Assembly (NCBI RefSeq): GCF_030699305.1
Contig: NZ_JAUYNB010000029.1
Location: forward strand, 1-64,000
From: Novosphingobium sp.
GTDB taxonomy: Bacteria > Pseudomonadota > Alphaproteobacteria > Sphingomonadales > Sphingomonadaceae
Direction of reading: 5' to 3'
DNA: 64,000 bases
The notes under the pieces were generated by a model that saw nothing but the letters and a program-made list of their open reading frames with translations, did not search any database and had not been told where the DNA came from. The position numbers and the translations under genes are program-made. Below are positions 18,158-26,492 of this stretch, piece after piece; position 1 is the stretch's first letter, and every line of letters starts with the position of its first letter.

Positions 18158-20082
18158 TATTCAGCAGCTTCCCGATTTTGGTTCGCAAGAATTCCGGCCA
18201 GCTCCTCGACCGTATCTCGCAGCGTTGTCAGTGGCTCAAGTGCACCTGCAAGCTGCGCCACACCTTCGCCCAACGCGCGGTCGATTTGACCAACACGTTC
18301 GTTGAGGTTCGTGGCATGGCTGCCTGCCGCATCGGTGATCTTTTCGAGCGCGGCTCCAAGTGACCGATCGACTTCCTCAAAGCGGGCCCGATATTCAGAC
18401 CAGGCCGACGAGGCTGCTGATGCCGTTTGGCTCAGCGATACAGCGAGCTCGCGCATCTCCTCTCGGGTATTTTCAGAAGACTGCGCGTTCTTCACAACGA
18501 TAGTCTCGACCGATTTGACAGCTTCGGCGATCGACAGGGCAGATTGACGGACAGGAGCAGCAGCAGCCTCGACGTCGTTGGCAACTGTACCGAATGCCGT
18601 GGCCAGATCGCTCGAACGGGCTGCGACCTGCTCGATAGCGCGAGCGTGGTCGCCAATAGCGGTCTGGGCCGAAGATATCCGGTCAGCCGAAACAGAGATC
18701 GCGCTGCCGGCGTCCTTCATGCTGGCGACGAGCGGGGTGCCTGCCCCGTTGAAGCGCTTCACGAATTCCGAGAAGGACTTCTCCATCGCCTCCTGGCCGA
18801 TCCGCGCAGCGTCATTTGCGGCACTGGTCGAGGCTTCCCCGAGTTGAGTGGCCGCCGCGGCCAGGCCAGCTTTCATGTCGTCCAGGGTCGAGCCGAGGCT
18901 GGTGAGCAGTTCATCCATTCTCTGGCGTGCAAGTGCGCTCGCTTGCTCATTTTCCTCGCGCATACGGTCGGCGATCACGCCGAAGTTGCGATTAAGGTCG
19001 CCAAAGGCAGTGCGCATCTCGTCAGACGCTTGGCCGAACCGACGCACCGCTTCTTCGATCTGCCGGTCTGCTTCTCCGGTCTGTTTCTCAAGTCGCTCTG
19101 ACATGGTGGCCATCGACACCGTCATTGCCCCGATCGCATCAGCCAGGCCCGCCATCTCAGCGCCAGCGCTTGAAGCGATGGCATCACGGACAGCTTCGCC
19201 GCCGCCACCACTGATCTTGTCGATGCCTTGCTGGATCGAACCCAAATGTGTGATCATCGGGGCCATCTGCTTTTCAAGAGCGCCATCAAGGGCTGCAGCC
19301 AATTGCTCGGAAAACGCCCTGAGGGCCGGTGTCTGTTCTTTTAGCTGCTCCAGCTGATCGCTCGCAATGCGCTGCGGCGGAAGATAAGCCATGCCATGCT
19401 CAAGCCTGTCGCAAAGCATTGAGAGGCCGTCATTGATCCGCTTATCGAACCGATAATCGTATGAGCGCAAGACTATGGACGCCACGATACCGCCCACTGA
19501 AGCCCAAAACTTTGCGCCCGCGACCTTCATTAGTTCATTAAGGCGCTCCTGCATCGCATCGACCCCACCGCTGAAGTCCAAAGTCGACAGGGCGGCAATG
19601 ATGCCAAGAAAGGTAATCAGCAGGCCGATAGCGATGAAGATGTTTGCAAACCAATTGAGCCCGCGGTGATTGTCTCCGAGATTTACGAAGAAGTGTTCAG
19701 GGCGGGCCGAATTTTGGAGAACATCCGCAGAGGGATCGACTATTGTCTCCCGAAACTCCTCCCAAGTCCGACGCAGTGTGAGCGCCTCGGGGTGACCAAC
19801 CTCCATCATCCGCTCATCGATTTCATTAAACCGATGGGCAAAGGCAAGTCGGGCAGAATCGATGTCAGCCGTACTACCGCCAGTCACATCATCAAGAAGT
19901 CGAACCCGCGATTCGATCGCTTCTGCAAGAGGCTGGTGGAAGTCCCGCTTGTAACGAGATGAAATTGCGAAGGCCGTTCCAATTAATACAATAGCCAAGA
20001 AAGCAGCCATCGCATCGCCGATGAGTGGAATCTTGGTGAAAAAGAAGATCAGACCATGACCCAGCCATTCGGTAATTTCCAC
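18157..20082 (-). CDS. zorA: ZorA: MotA/ExbB-like motor subunit with long cytoplasmic tail (Zorya type I)
   Basis: The protein has 641 residues. Membrane helices are visible at about 23-41, 144-166 and 190-206. The block from residue 144 (NWFANIFIAIGLLITFLG) to 205 (FWASVGGIVASIVL) is the MotA/ExbB-type core. After residue 220 comes a tail of about 420 residues, rich in Ala, Glu and Gln, predicted to be long helices or coiled coil; this is the cytoplasmic tail that in Zorya links the membrane motor to the DNA effectors. The start is GTG at 20082 behind a GGGGG stretch 4 nt upstream. It is the first gene of the defence array and lies 280 bp after the partition genes. Confidence 0.9.
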   Translation of the reverse strand: MEITEWLGHGLIFFFTKIPLIGDAMAAFLAIVLIGTAFAISSRYKRDFHQPLAEAIESRVRLLDDVTGGSTADIDSARLAFAHRFNEIDERMMEVGHPEALTLRRTWEEFRETIVDPSADVLQNSARPEHFFVNLGDNHRGLNWFANIFIAIGLLITFLGIIAALSTLDFSGGVDAMQERLNELMKVAGAKFWASVGGIVASIVLRSYDYRFDKRINDGLSMLCDRLEHGMAYLPPQRIASDQLEQLKEQTPALRAFSEQLAAALDGALEKQMAPMITHLGSIQQGIDKISGGGGEAVRDAIASSAGAEMAGLADAIGAMTVSMATMSERLEKQTGEADRQIEEAVRRFGQASDEMRTAFGDLNRNFGVIADRMREENEQASALARQRMDELLTSLGSTLDDMKAGLAAAATQLGEASTSAANDAARIGQEAMEKSFSEFVKRFNGAGTPLVASMKDAGSAISVSADRISSAQTAIGDHARAIEQVAARSSDLATAFGTVANDVEAAAAPVRQSALSIAEAVKSVETIVVKNAQSSENTREEMRELAVSLSQTASAASSAWSEYRARFEEVDRSLGAALEKITDAAGSHATNLNERVGQIDRALGEGVAQLAGALEPLTTLRDTVEELAGILANQNREAAE

Positions 20083-20362
20083 AAAACCCCCTGAAACTCA
20101 ACACAATCAAAAAACTCTGCTCCGATGCCAGAAGGAAGACAAGTCCGGCAAAAGCATCGAAGCAGCATAACCGCGAACAGATCGGACGGTATCGAACGCA
20201 CCCGCTGCCGCCAAGGCTGCTTGCATTGAGGGCTTGAAGATTTTGAAAATTACCGACCTGATTGTACGCTGGCGATGACGACGTTGAGGTGACTCCCTCT
20301 GACATGTGAGCGCCCAGCCGGACAATCCGAAACGATGTGACCAGACACCATTCCCGTCAGGC
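20083..20362 (-). promoter_or_regulatory. Region upstream of zorA
   Basis: This gap of 280 bases between the ribbon-helix-helix gene and zorA contains no gene that I can support. It should hold the promoter of the Zorya-Druantia array, unless transcription reads through from parA. I could not place a convincing -35/-10 pair, and no terminator hairpin with a T-run is visible. Confidence 0.35.
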
Positions 20363-20620
20363 CTAAGGTCCGATCGGACTTTCACCGTACTTGCGAAGGA
20401 CATCGTCAAATGCTTCGGCCATCAACGCCTGCAGGCTGACCCCATTTCTGCGCGCGCAGGTGTGCAGTGCCAGCGACATCTCTGGCGAAAAGTAGCCTGA
20501 AATCGCCTTGCGTCCGATCCGGCTCGGCGGCGGGGCCGATGAATTGACAACCTCAACCGCAATAGCTCGCGGTTCGGTCGCTTCCTTCGGCCTGTCGGCC
20601 AACTTGGCAAATCGACTCAT
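20363..20620 (-). CDS. Small ribbon-helix-helix DNA-binding protein, ParA partner
   Basis: This 85-residue protein has a basic, disordered N-terminus and a C-terminal ribbon-helix-helix-like segment (about 38-80: ISGYFSPEMSLALHTCARRN, then VSLQALMAEAFDDVLRKYG). Its start overlaps the parA stop by 4 bp (ATGA). A ParA ATPase followed by a small ribbon-helix-helix protein is a common plasmid partition cassette, in which the small protein binds the centromere and represses the operon. The short repeats around parA are its likely binding sites. Confidence 0.7.
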   Translation of the reverse strand: MSRFAKLADRPKEATEPRAIAVEVVNSSAPPPSRIGRKAISGYFSPEMSLALHTCARRNGVSLQALMAEAFDDVLRKYGESPIGP

Positions 20621-21273
20621 CGCGCCTCTCCTCCAACAAGTTCACATGTCGCCATGTTCACATGTTCACACACCCACATGTGAACATGTTCGATCTCACA
20701 CGCTGCCTTCCGGCCTGGCTCCAGCTCGAATACGGTCTTCCCAGCAGCGCTGGCATGGCGGAACACTGCCCGATCGGCGATCCGGTGTGGACAGACATGT
20801 ACGCCAAACCCGCTGACAAGTTCGGCAGCGTCGGCATGGATCCGCTCGGCGTGCGGCGGTCCCGCGGTGAAAACTACCCACGCGGGTTTCGCCAGCAATT
20901 GCACCAACCTTGCCGTCGTCCGGATCGCAGCCAGATCGAACGCGCTCGGGCGGCAGGGGATCAGCACCAGGTCGGCCGCCTCCATTGCCTTGCTCGCGGT
21001 CGTGTCCGCATGCGGCGGCGTATCGATCACGATGAACGTCGCGCCCGCCTCTCTGGCCTGCGCGATCTTGGCGGCGATGCGAGGCGGAGCGCTGTCGATC
21101 ACTTCAGGCGGTGCTTCGTCGCGCCATGCGGCCCACTGGCTGGCCGTGGCCTGAGGGTCGGCGTCGATGACCAGTGCCACCTCGCCCTTGCGCTCGGCTG
21201 CAGCGGCGAGGTGGATGGCCAAGGTGGTTTTCCCGGTCCCGCCTTTCTGGCTGACAATCGCGATTGTGGTCAT
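20617..21273 (-). CDS. parA: ParA-family partition ATPase
   Basis: This 218-residue small ParA has a deviant Walker A motif (KGGTGKTT) at residues about 10-17, a VIDADPQ motif near 40 and VIDTPPHAD near 80. It partitions the element, or stabilises it when excised, by moving DNA over the nucleoid. The start at ATG 21273 is chosen because AAGGAG stands 5 nt upstream and the ParA fold begins at once; longer in-frame starts would only add translated repeat sequence. The last residues (HVHMWVCEHVNMATCEL) are encoded by the repeat cluster at 20641-20691, so coding and probable cis-acting sequence coincide. Confidence 0.85.
   Translation of the reverse strand: MTTIAIVSQKGGTGKTTLAIHLAAAAERKGEVALVIDADPQATASQWAAWRDEAPPEVIDSAPPRIAAKIAQAREAGATFIVIDTPPHADTTASKAMEAADLVLIPCRPSAFDLAAIRTTARLVQLLAKPAWVVFTAGPPHAERIHADAAELVSGFGVHVCPHRIADRAVFRHASAAGKTVFELEPGRKAACEIEHVHMWVCEHVNMATCELVGGEAR
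20641..20691. repeat. ttcacatgt repeat cluster at the 3' end of parA (candidate centromere)
   Basis: Copies of ttcacatgt occur at 20641-20649 and 20657-20665. A reversed copy, acatgtgaa, is at 20676-20684 and the palindrome gaacatgttc at 20682-20691. The same 9-mer recurs upstream of parA at 21299-21307. Such arrays next to parA usually bind the partition protein. Confidence 0.5.
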
Positions 21274-21290
21274 GTGGGCTCCTTCACTTG

Positions 21291-21330
21291 CGGTCATGTT
21301 CACATGTGGATGTGTGGGCATGTGCGAGCG
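21291..21330. promoter_or_regulatory. ttcacatgt repeat upstream of parA (candidate operator)
   Basis: ttcacatgt at 21299-21307 overlaps the palindrome cacatgtg (21301-21308), followed by related tgtgtgggcatgtg steps. It lies about 25-55 bp upstream of the parA start, where an autoregulatory operator would be. Confidence 0.4.
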
Positions 21331-21341
21331 CAGGCTGCGGC

Positions 21342-24221
21342 TCACATCTCGAAGTCGTAATCTCGGCTGATTTCCTTGGTCGGCTCGGGCTGCTTGATCT
21401 CGAGTTGGCGTTCCTTCGCGGTTTCCATCGCCGAGGTCTTGCCGCCGATATTGCGGGTCACATCGCGCTCCAGCGCCTTAACGTTGTCGACCACCAGGGT
21501 CGCGCTGTCGGCGATGCGGGTGACGGCGACGAGGAACGACTGGGTCGAGTTCAGCATCTTTTCCTTCTCGCTCATCAGGATGATCCCGTTGTCGGCGGTC
21601 ATGCCTTGGGCGATGTGGACGTTGATGGCGTAGGCTAGGTCGAGGCGTTCGAGCATCCGGTCGCCGCGGTGGAGTTCGTGCCGTTCGCCCTCGTGGGTCA
21701 GCACGGTCATCGAATGGCGACCGATGGACTCGATTTTCGCAATGTCGCCGTTGAGTAGGCCGCGCTGGCGGTCGTTGTCGGTCCAGCGGATCTTGTCGCC
21801 CTCGAACACGCCGATGTTCTTCTGCTGGTAGATCGAGACGGCATCGTGGGCGAGGTTGCGGGGCAGCTTGTCGGGCGTGAACTGACGGAGCGAGCCATCG
21901 GCCATCTCGAGCCGGACCCTGCCGTCTTCCGCGTGCTTTACAATGCCCCGATCGCCCCGACTGAAGCCTTGGCTCGGCAGATCGGTGCGGAATTCGACGA
22001 TCCGCCCGTCCTGGTAGCCGCGCATCTGCCGCGCTCCCTCGCGCGTGATGGTGACGCGGTCGAGGACGTTGACCCGCTTCTCCTCGCCATCCAGCTCTCC
22101 GCGCGTCATCCGCTCGCGCTGGACCGCCGAATTGGCGGCAGTGCGCATGGCGCGACCCGATGCGAGCAACAGGGTTCGGTCGCGCTCGCCTTCGGGAAGC
22201 TTGGCCCAGAGTTTTGCGGCGGTTTCCGGTCCCTTGGCAAAGGGCACTTCGACGGTGTTGGGCTTGAGCAGATCGAAGGCCCGTCCGAGGTTTCGATTGT
22301 CCAGCGCTTCGTTCAGCGCCTGCATCTGTGGCGACTGCGCGCGCAGGTTCTCGGTGATCGTCGCGGTGGCGAGGCCCTCCCTCTGCAGCAGCTCGAAAGG
22401 CTTGCCCGCCTCGATAGCCGGAAGCTGGCGGGTGTCGCCGGCAAGGATCAGGCGCGCGACGTCCATGCCGCTCGCCAGCTCGATCAGCTTGGCGAGCCGC
22501 TCGTTGCCGATCTGCGAGGCCTCGTCGACCATGATGACCGAACCGGAGAGCGCTGCACTGACTTCGGCCATCTTCTCCGGGCTGGCCGTGCCATCGAGCA
22601 CGCGTTTGAACCGGCCGAGGAAGCTGTCGACCGTCGAGGCTGGCACATCGAGCTTGGCGCCGAAGTCCCGGGCGGTGCGTCCGGCGTGGGCCAGTGCGAA
22701 CACGGCCTTGCCATCCTGCTTGAGCAGGGCCGCCACTGGCATCAGCGCGGCCGACTTGCCGACGCCGGCACCGCCCTGGATCAATTGCACCCGGTCACGC
22801 GATTGCAGGACATTGATCCCGGCCTGCTCCTGGCCCGGATTGAGCCGCCTCAGGCCAAGGTCGCGCGCGGCTTGCTGGAGGTTGGCGCCTAGGTCCTTAC
22901 CCTCGGCCAGCGGCTGCACGGCATCGCGTCCGGTTTCGGCCAGGGCAATCACCCGCTGCTCAAGCTGCAAGGCCGACTGCGTGGTCATCAGCCTCTCGCC
23001 GCCGATCAGCAGGCCCTTGTCTTCCAGCACTGTAATCCGCGCCTCGATATCCGCGACGGTCACCGGACCGCCGCGCTCAAGCGCCGTGCGGATGAGGTCG
23101 TTGCGCTCGAACGCCGCCTCGCGCTCGCCGAGGTCACGCGCCGCCGACGCCACGGCCTGTGCTGCCGCGAAGGACTTTGGATCGAGCCGCCCCAATCGCT
23201 CGGGCACCAGCGGATCGCCATCCTTGGGCGTCAGGCCCATCGTACCGGCAATCGCCATGCCGCGCGCGCCGATCCCGCGTGCCCCCTCGATCACCCGCGA
23301 CCAGACCGTCTCACGCTGGACCGAACGCTCGGCCGCGGCATCGATCAGCCCTCGGCCATCGAAGCCGACCCTCTCCGCCGTCGCCTGCCATTCCGCGCCC
23401 CGCTGCTCGGGGCTGAACTCAGGGTTCTTGGCCTGCCGGGTGGCGAGCGCCGCCAGTTCGCGTTCACGGGGGCTGCTGCGCTCCTCCCGGGCCAGGGCTT
23501 CGAGGATTTCCTCGCGGCGGGTCGAAAATGCTTCGATCGCCTCGCGGGAAACGCCTTTGATCTCGAAGGCACCGTCGATCGGATTGCGCGCCGGGGTGGT
23601 CTCGTAGCCGAGTTCCTCTATCCGGGCACGCAGCTCGGCATTGTGGACTGCGCCGATGAGGTGCTGGTTGCGGTAGAGCTGGTCGTTGTGGACCGCGTGC
23701 CACTTGCCGTCCGAAGCCTTGGTCGCGTTGGCGATGACAGCATGGACATGCAGTTGCGGCTCGTTGTTGCGGTTCACGTCGTGGAGGAAGGTGGCGGCGA
23801 CCATGTTGCCGGTCTTCTCGACCACCTGCTGCTTGGCCGCCGGATCCCAGACCCGGGCCTCGACAAGGTTCTTCTCGGCCCATCCTAGGGTTGCGGTCAC
23901 CGAATCTTGGAAGGCGCCGACGATGCGCTCGTCGCGACCGATCAGCGCCAGCAACGATACAGATTTGGGAGCGGAGAAGGTCATGTCGAGACCGGGGCGA
24001 TGTTCACCGTGGACGGCGGTGATTTCGCTGCCGTCGGGCAGCTTGCCGGACAGCACGTCGATGAAGGCCTGTTCTTCGACGATGCCCTGCAGGCCCAGCG
24101 CCTCTGCACCTAGGCCGAACCACTCGCTGGCCTCGGTTAGTTCCGAGGTCGTGTAGTAGTTGTCCTGGGAGTAGTATTCACCCGCCCCGCTCGCGGTGCC
24201 GACTGCCGAGAGGTTGATCAT
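21342..24221 (-). CDS. MobF conjugative relaxase-helicase (TraI/TrwC family)
   Basis: This 959-residue protein has a relaxase domain in residues 1-300: paired tyrosines at 16/17 and 22/23 for nicking, and the metal-binding histidines H147, H158 and H160 (PQLHVHAVIAN). A superfamily 1 helicase follows, with Walker A GGAGVGKS near residue 485 and a VDEASQIGNERL motif after it. MobF enzymes nick oriT, unwind the strand and pilot it to the recipient through a type IV channel. No channel genes are in the window, so the element is at least mobilizable. It overlaps the upstream mobilization gene by 4 bp (ATGA). Confidence 0.9.
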   Translation of the reverse strand: MINLSAVGTASGAGEYYSQDNYYTTSELTEASEWFGLGAEALGLQGIVEEQAFIDVLSGKLPDGSEITAVHGEHRPGLDMTFSAPKSVSLLALIGRDERIVGAFQDSVTATLGWAEKNLVEARVWDPAAKQQVVEKTGNMVAATFLHDVNRNNEPQLHVHAVIANATKASDGKWHAVHNDQLYRNQHLIGAVHNAELRARIEELGYETTPARNPIDGAFEIKGVSREAIEAFSTRREEILEALAREERSSPRERELAALATRQAKNPEFSPEQRGAEWQATAERVGFDGRGLIDAAAERSVQRETVWSRVIEGARGIGARGMAIAGTMGLTPKDGDPLVPERLGRLDPKSFAAAQAVASAARDLGEREAAFERNDLIRTALERGGPVTVADIEARITVLEDKGLLIGGERLMTTQSALQLEQRVIALAETGRDAVQPLAEGKDLGANLQQAARDLGLRRLNPGQEQAGINVLQSRDRVQLIQGGAGVGKSAALMPVAALLKQDGKAVFALAHAGRTARDFGAKLDVPASTVDSFLGRFKRVLDGTASPEKMAEVSAALSGSVIMVDEASQIGNERLAKLIELASGMDVARLILAGDTRQLPAIEAGKPFELLQREGLATATITENLRAQSPQMQALNEALDNRNLGRAFDLLKPNTVEVPFAKGPETAAKLWAKLPEGERDRTLLLASGRAMRTAANSAVQRERMTRGELDGEEKRVNVLDRVTITREGARQMRGYQDGRIVEFRTDLPSQGFSRGDRGIVKHAEDGRVRLEMADGSLRQFTPDKLPRNLAHDAVSIYQQKNIGVFEGDKIRWTDNDRQRGLLNGDIAKIESIGRHSMTVLTHEGERHELHRGDRMLERLDLAYAINVHIAQGMTADNGIILMSEKEKMLNSTQSFLVAVTRIADSATLVVDNVKALERDVTRNIGGKTSAMETAKERQLEIKQPEPTKEISRDYDFEM

Positions 24222-24979
24222 TTGGCCGACCTCGCGGGCGGCACATAACCACGGCGGTATTCGGCGGGCACCTGGCAGTCCCGGACGCCATAGCGGTCAT
24301 TGATAACCCGGCAGACCAGTTCGGTTGTGGGGAGTGCCCGTTTGGCGATTGGCACACCGAGCCACGCCATATTGGCTGCGGCCAGCAGAACGACAAAGGC
24401 GCCGACGAGGCCAATCACGGAGGCCAAGGCGACGAGGAACCGAAGCGAGAAGTCTCCCGGGAACACGACCTTGTAGTGATTGCGCGGCGCGACGGCTTCT
24501 GCGCGGACCGCTTCGAGGCGGTCGAGTACCTTGGCCAACCCGGCCTCTTGCGTCTTGGCGATCTGGGGCTTCAGCCCTTCGATGAGAGCGATGACATCCC
24601 GTACCTTGTTGACGAAGGGCTCGTAGGACTTGCGATTGATGTCGTTGACCCGGGCAGTCAGATTTTCCTGCGCCTGGCGGATCGATTCCTCGTTGCCGAC
24701 CCAGGCGTCCATCATCCGCTTTTCATGCCGCTGGGTGGACCGCTGGACCCGCTCCAGTTCGACCACGGCTTCGCGCACCTGAGCAGCCAGCGCGTTGAGG
24801 CTGCCATCGATCCGGGGGCCGTCCTCGATCTGGAATGCGAGTCGTCCGGCATCGTGCGCTTCGACGGCTTCGGTCGCGATGGCCCGCATCAGCTCCGCCC
24901 GCGACAGCGTCCGGGCACTGCAAAGGCGGTCGATCCCGTCGAGAAGCCGATCATCATAGTTGACGTTGACCTGCCCCAT
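24218..24979 (-). CDS. Membrane-anchored ribbon-helix-helix mobilization accessory protein
   Basis: This 253-residue protein begins with a ribbon-helix-helix-like segment (about 3-45: VNVNYDDRLLDGIDRLC, then LSRAELMRAI). Residues 60-160 are helical and charged, likely coiled coil. A hydrophobic stretch at about 180-208 (FLVALASVIGLVGAFVVLLA) is a membrane segment, followed by a short polar tail. It directly precedes the relaxase gene with an ATGA overlap. This position and the DNA-binding fold suggest a relaxosome accessory role comparable to TrwA, but the membrane anchor is unusual. No enzymatic motif is seen. Confidence 0.65.
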   Translation of the reverse strand: MGQVNVNYDDRLLDGIDRLCSARTLSRAELMRAIATEAVEAHDAGRLAFQIEDGPRIDGSLNALAAQVREAVVELERVQRSTQRHEKRMMDAWVGNEESIRQAQENLTARVNDINRKSYEPFVNKVRDVIALIEGLKPQIAKTQEAGLAKVLDRLEAVRAEAVAPRNHYKVVFPGDFSLRFLVALASVIGLVGAFVVLLAAANMAWLGVPIAKRALPTTELVCRVINDRYGVRDCQVPAEYRRGYVPPARSAK

Positions 24980-25319
24980 GATCAGCGTTCCCGAGCCAGC
25001 GGGTAGCGCTCAACGCCTATTCGCCAAGGTATTGATCTATTGAGGTTATATTTGCCCGCTCTAGCCGTATTCGCAGCAAAAAGAGCTTTTCGGCTCGATG
25101 TAAGGACTGGACTAGCGCCTAGAATGCAGGAATTCCGCGCCTTCTGGACTCCCTCCGGATTGCTACCCCGTAGCGTGGTGTGTGCACCTTCAAGCAAAAA
25201 AAGCGCGAGGAACCAGCTGAGGTCATTTGTGCTCTTCGAGGCTGCCTGAGGGGTAATTCCGGCGGGACAAGGACGGCCCGATGGCCACTCGAGATCATGT
25301 GTAAAGCTGGCAGGCGTGG
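24980..25319. other. Intergenic region between repC and the mobilization genes; candidate oriT
   Basis: These 340 bases contain no gene that I can support. At 25162-25174, gctaccccgtagc forms a small hairpin, followed directly by gcgtggtgtgtgcacc (25173-25188). In MobF plasmids such as F and R388 the nick site lies just 3' of an inverted repeat, and in F the nick region is GT-rich in a similar way (recalled from memory). The position beside the relaxosome genes fits an origin of transfer; the exact nick is not predictable by eye. Confidence 0.4.
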
Positions 25320-26492
25320 TCATTCCGGATCTCCCATGGGGATGCCGATGCGCGCGAGGATTTGGGCTGTGAGGAAGGCCATGCTTTGGCCCTGCTCGGC
25401 CTCGGGTAGCGATGGCGCTGAATGGACACCGGGCGTTGCCGCCTCTTCCCGCTGGAATGCCCTCAGCAGCCCATCGAGATTGAACCCGGCTCGCTTGACA
25501 CTGCGGACCATGCCGCTGAAGCACTTGCCCGGATGCCTTGCCAGATAGCGGTGACCGGTTCGCAGACGAGCGTTGCGGTCGATGACCAGCACGCACAGGG
25601 CCGCTCGTTCCCGGCCAAGCACGGAGCAGGCCTTGCCCCAAGTGCGTTGGCCGATGCCAAGCCAGCTTGCTGTCTGCCGCGATGCCTCGATCAGACATGG
25701 CCACGCCGGATCGCCATGGGCCGATGCGATTGCACGATACTCCTCGGAAGCGAGTTCGAGCGCCGCGCGCGGTGTGATCGTCGGCTCCGGCCGCTCGCTA
25801 CAGGATCGTGATGAATCCTGATTCTGTATGTTGGGTCGGTCGTCTTCTTCCGGTCGATCGGAAGTTTTCGTCGCACGGGGATCGCTGGCGAGGTCCGCAA
25901 GCACGGCTTCTAGAGCAGACTGAATTGCCTCCAGCCTCTCGATGCGGTGGATTGGAGCTAGCCGGCCGTCGGGCAGGATCGCGTCGGCCCGTGCGATCAG
26001 CTCCGGCTCTCCCGCATCGCGGATCAGGCGGCGCGTTCGTCGGATCTCGGCCTTGCAAGTATCCACTGCCTGCTGCTCTAGGCGACGAGCCTCCCATGTC
26101 GCCTTCAGGTGGGCGTAGCGCTCGATCAGAGGCGCAAGGTTGATGCCCGCCGCCCATCGGATGCTTCCGCCGCTCCTGAGTCCTGAGCGGGCACCATTGC
26201 CGCCCGTGGTCCTGGCGATCAGTCCTTTTGCCTCAAGTTCGCGCTCGGCATCGTTGATGGCACGGCTGCACAGATCGAGGTCGTCGGCAGTTCGGCAGAC
26301 CCGATCCCAGACGGCGCAGATGCGACCGGCCCGGTAGTCGTCATCGCGCGAGCGCCAGACATAGTGCCGAAGCACCCGGGTCGCCGTGCTGGACAGTCCA
26401 AGGCCACGCTTGCCGAGATCCTCAACCAGCGACAGCAGATCGACGCGTCTGACGCCCTGGGGAAGCCCGCCATGGGCAAGTGTCGCGCTCAT
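25320..26492 (-). CDS. RepC-like plasmid replication initiator
   Basis: The protein has 390 residues. The N-terminal half (about 15-130) has the winged-helix pattern of RepC proteins (LSSTATRVLRHYVWRSRDDD, then a second helix set ending in GLIART). The C-terminal part (about 280-370) has the second RepC block, with SWLGIGQRTWGKACSVLGRE and ARHPGKCFSGMVRSV. A polar linker rich in Asp, Glu and Arg joins them. RepC starts replication of alphaproteobacterial plasmids. No RepA/RepB pair accompanies it; partition is supplied by the separate ParA cassette. Its presence beside a tRNA attachment site suggests a plasmid that integrated or an element that replicates when excised. Confidence 0.8.
   Translation of the reverse strand: MSATLAHGGLPQGVRRVDLLSLVEDLGKRGLGLSSTATRVLRHYVWRSRDDDYRAGRICAVWDRVCRTADDLDLCSRAINDAERELEAKGLIARTTGGNGARSGLRSGGSIRWAAGINLAPLIERYAHLKATWEARRLEQQAVDTCKAEIRRTRRLIRDAGEPELIARADAILPDGRLAPIHRIERLEAIQSALEAVLADLASDPRATKTSDRPEEDDRPNIQNQDSSRSCSERPEPTITPRAALELASEEYRAIASAHGDPAWPCLIEASRQTASWLGIGQRTWGKACSVLGRERAALCVLVIDRNARLRTGHRYLARHPGKCFSGMVRSVKRAGFNLDGLLRAFQREEAATPGVHSAPSLPEAEQGQSMAFLTAQILARIGIPMGDPE

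Noticed and set aside
17429..20082. Flagellar MotA/MotB stator
   Set aside because: The pair is followed by EH-signature and SNF2 genes, and ZorA has a ~420-residue cytoplasmic tail absent from MotA.
19892..20305. Minus-strand frame over the zorA start
   Set aside because: It overlaps the first membrane helix of zorA in another frame. A ribosome site points to GTG 20082 of zorA instead.
20641..20691. CRISPR array
   Set aside because: The repeats are only 9 bp, irregularly spaced and partly inverted, with no spacers. They fit a partition site.
22045..23607. Plus-strand frame of 520 codons inside the relaxase
   Set aside because: It is Ser/Ala/Arg-rich and has no domain; the opposite strand encodes clear relaxase and helicase motifs.
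24982..25704. Minus-strand frame of 240 codons
   Set aside because: It overlaps the end of repC in another frame and runs through the candidate oriT region. Composition is not protein-like and no family is recognised.
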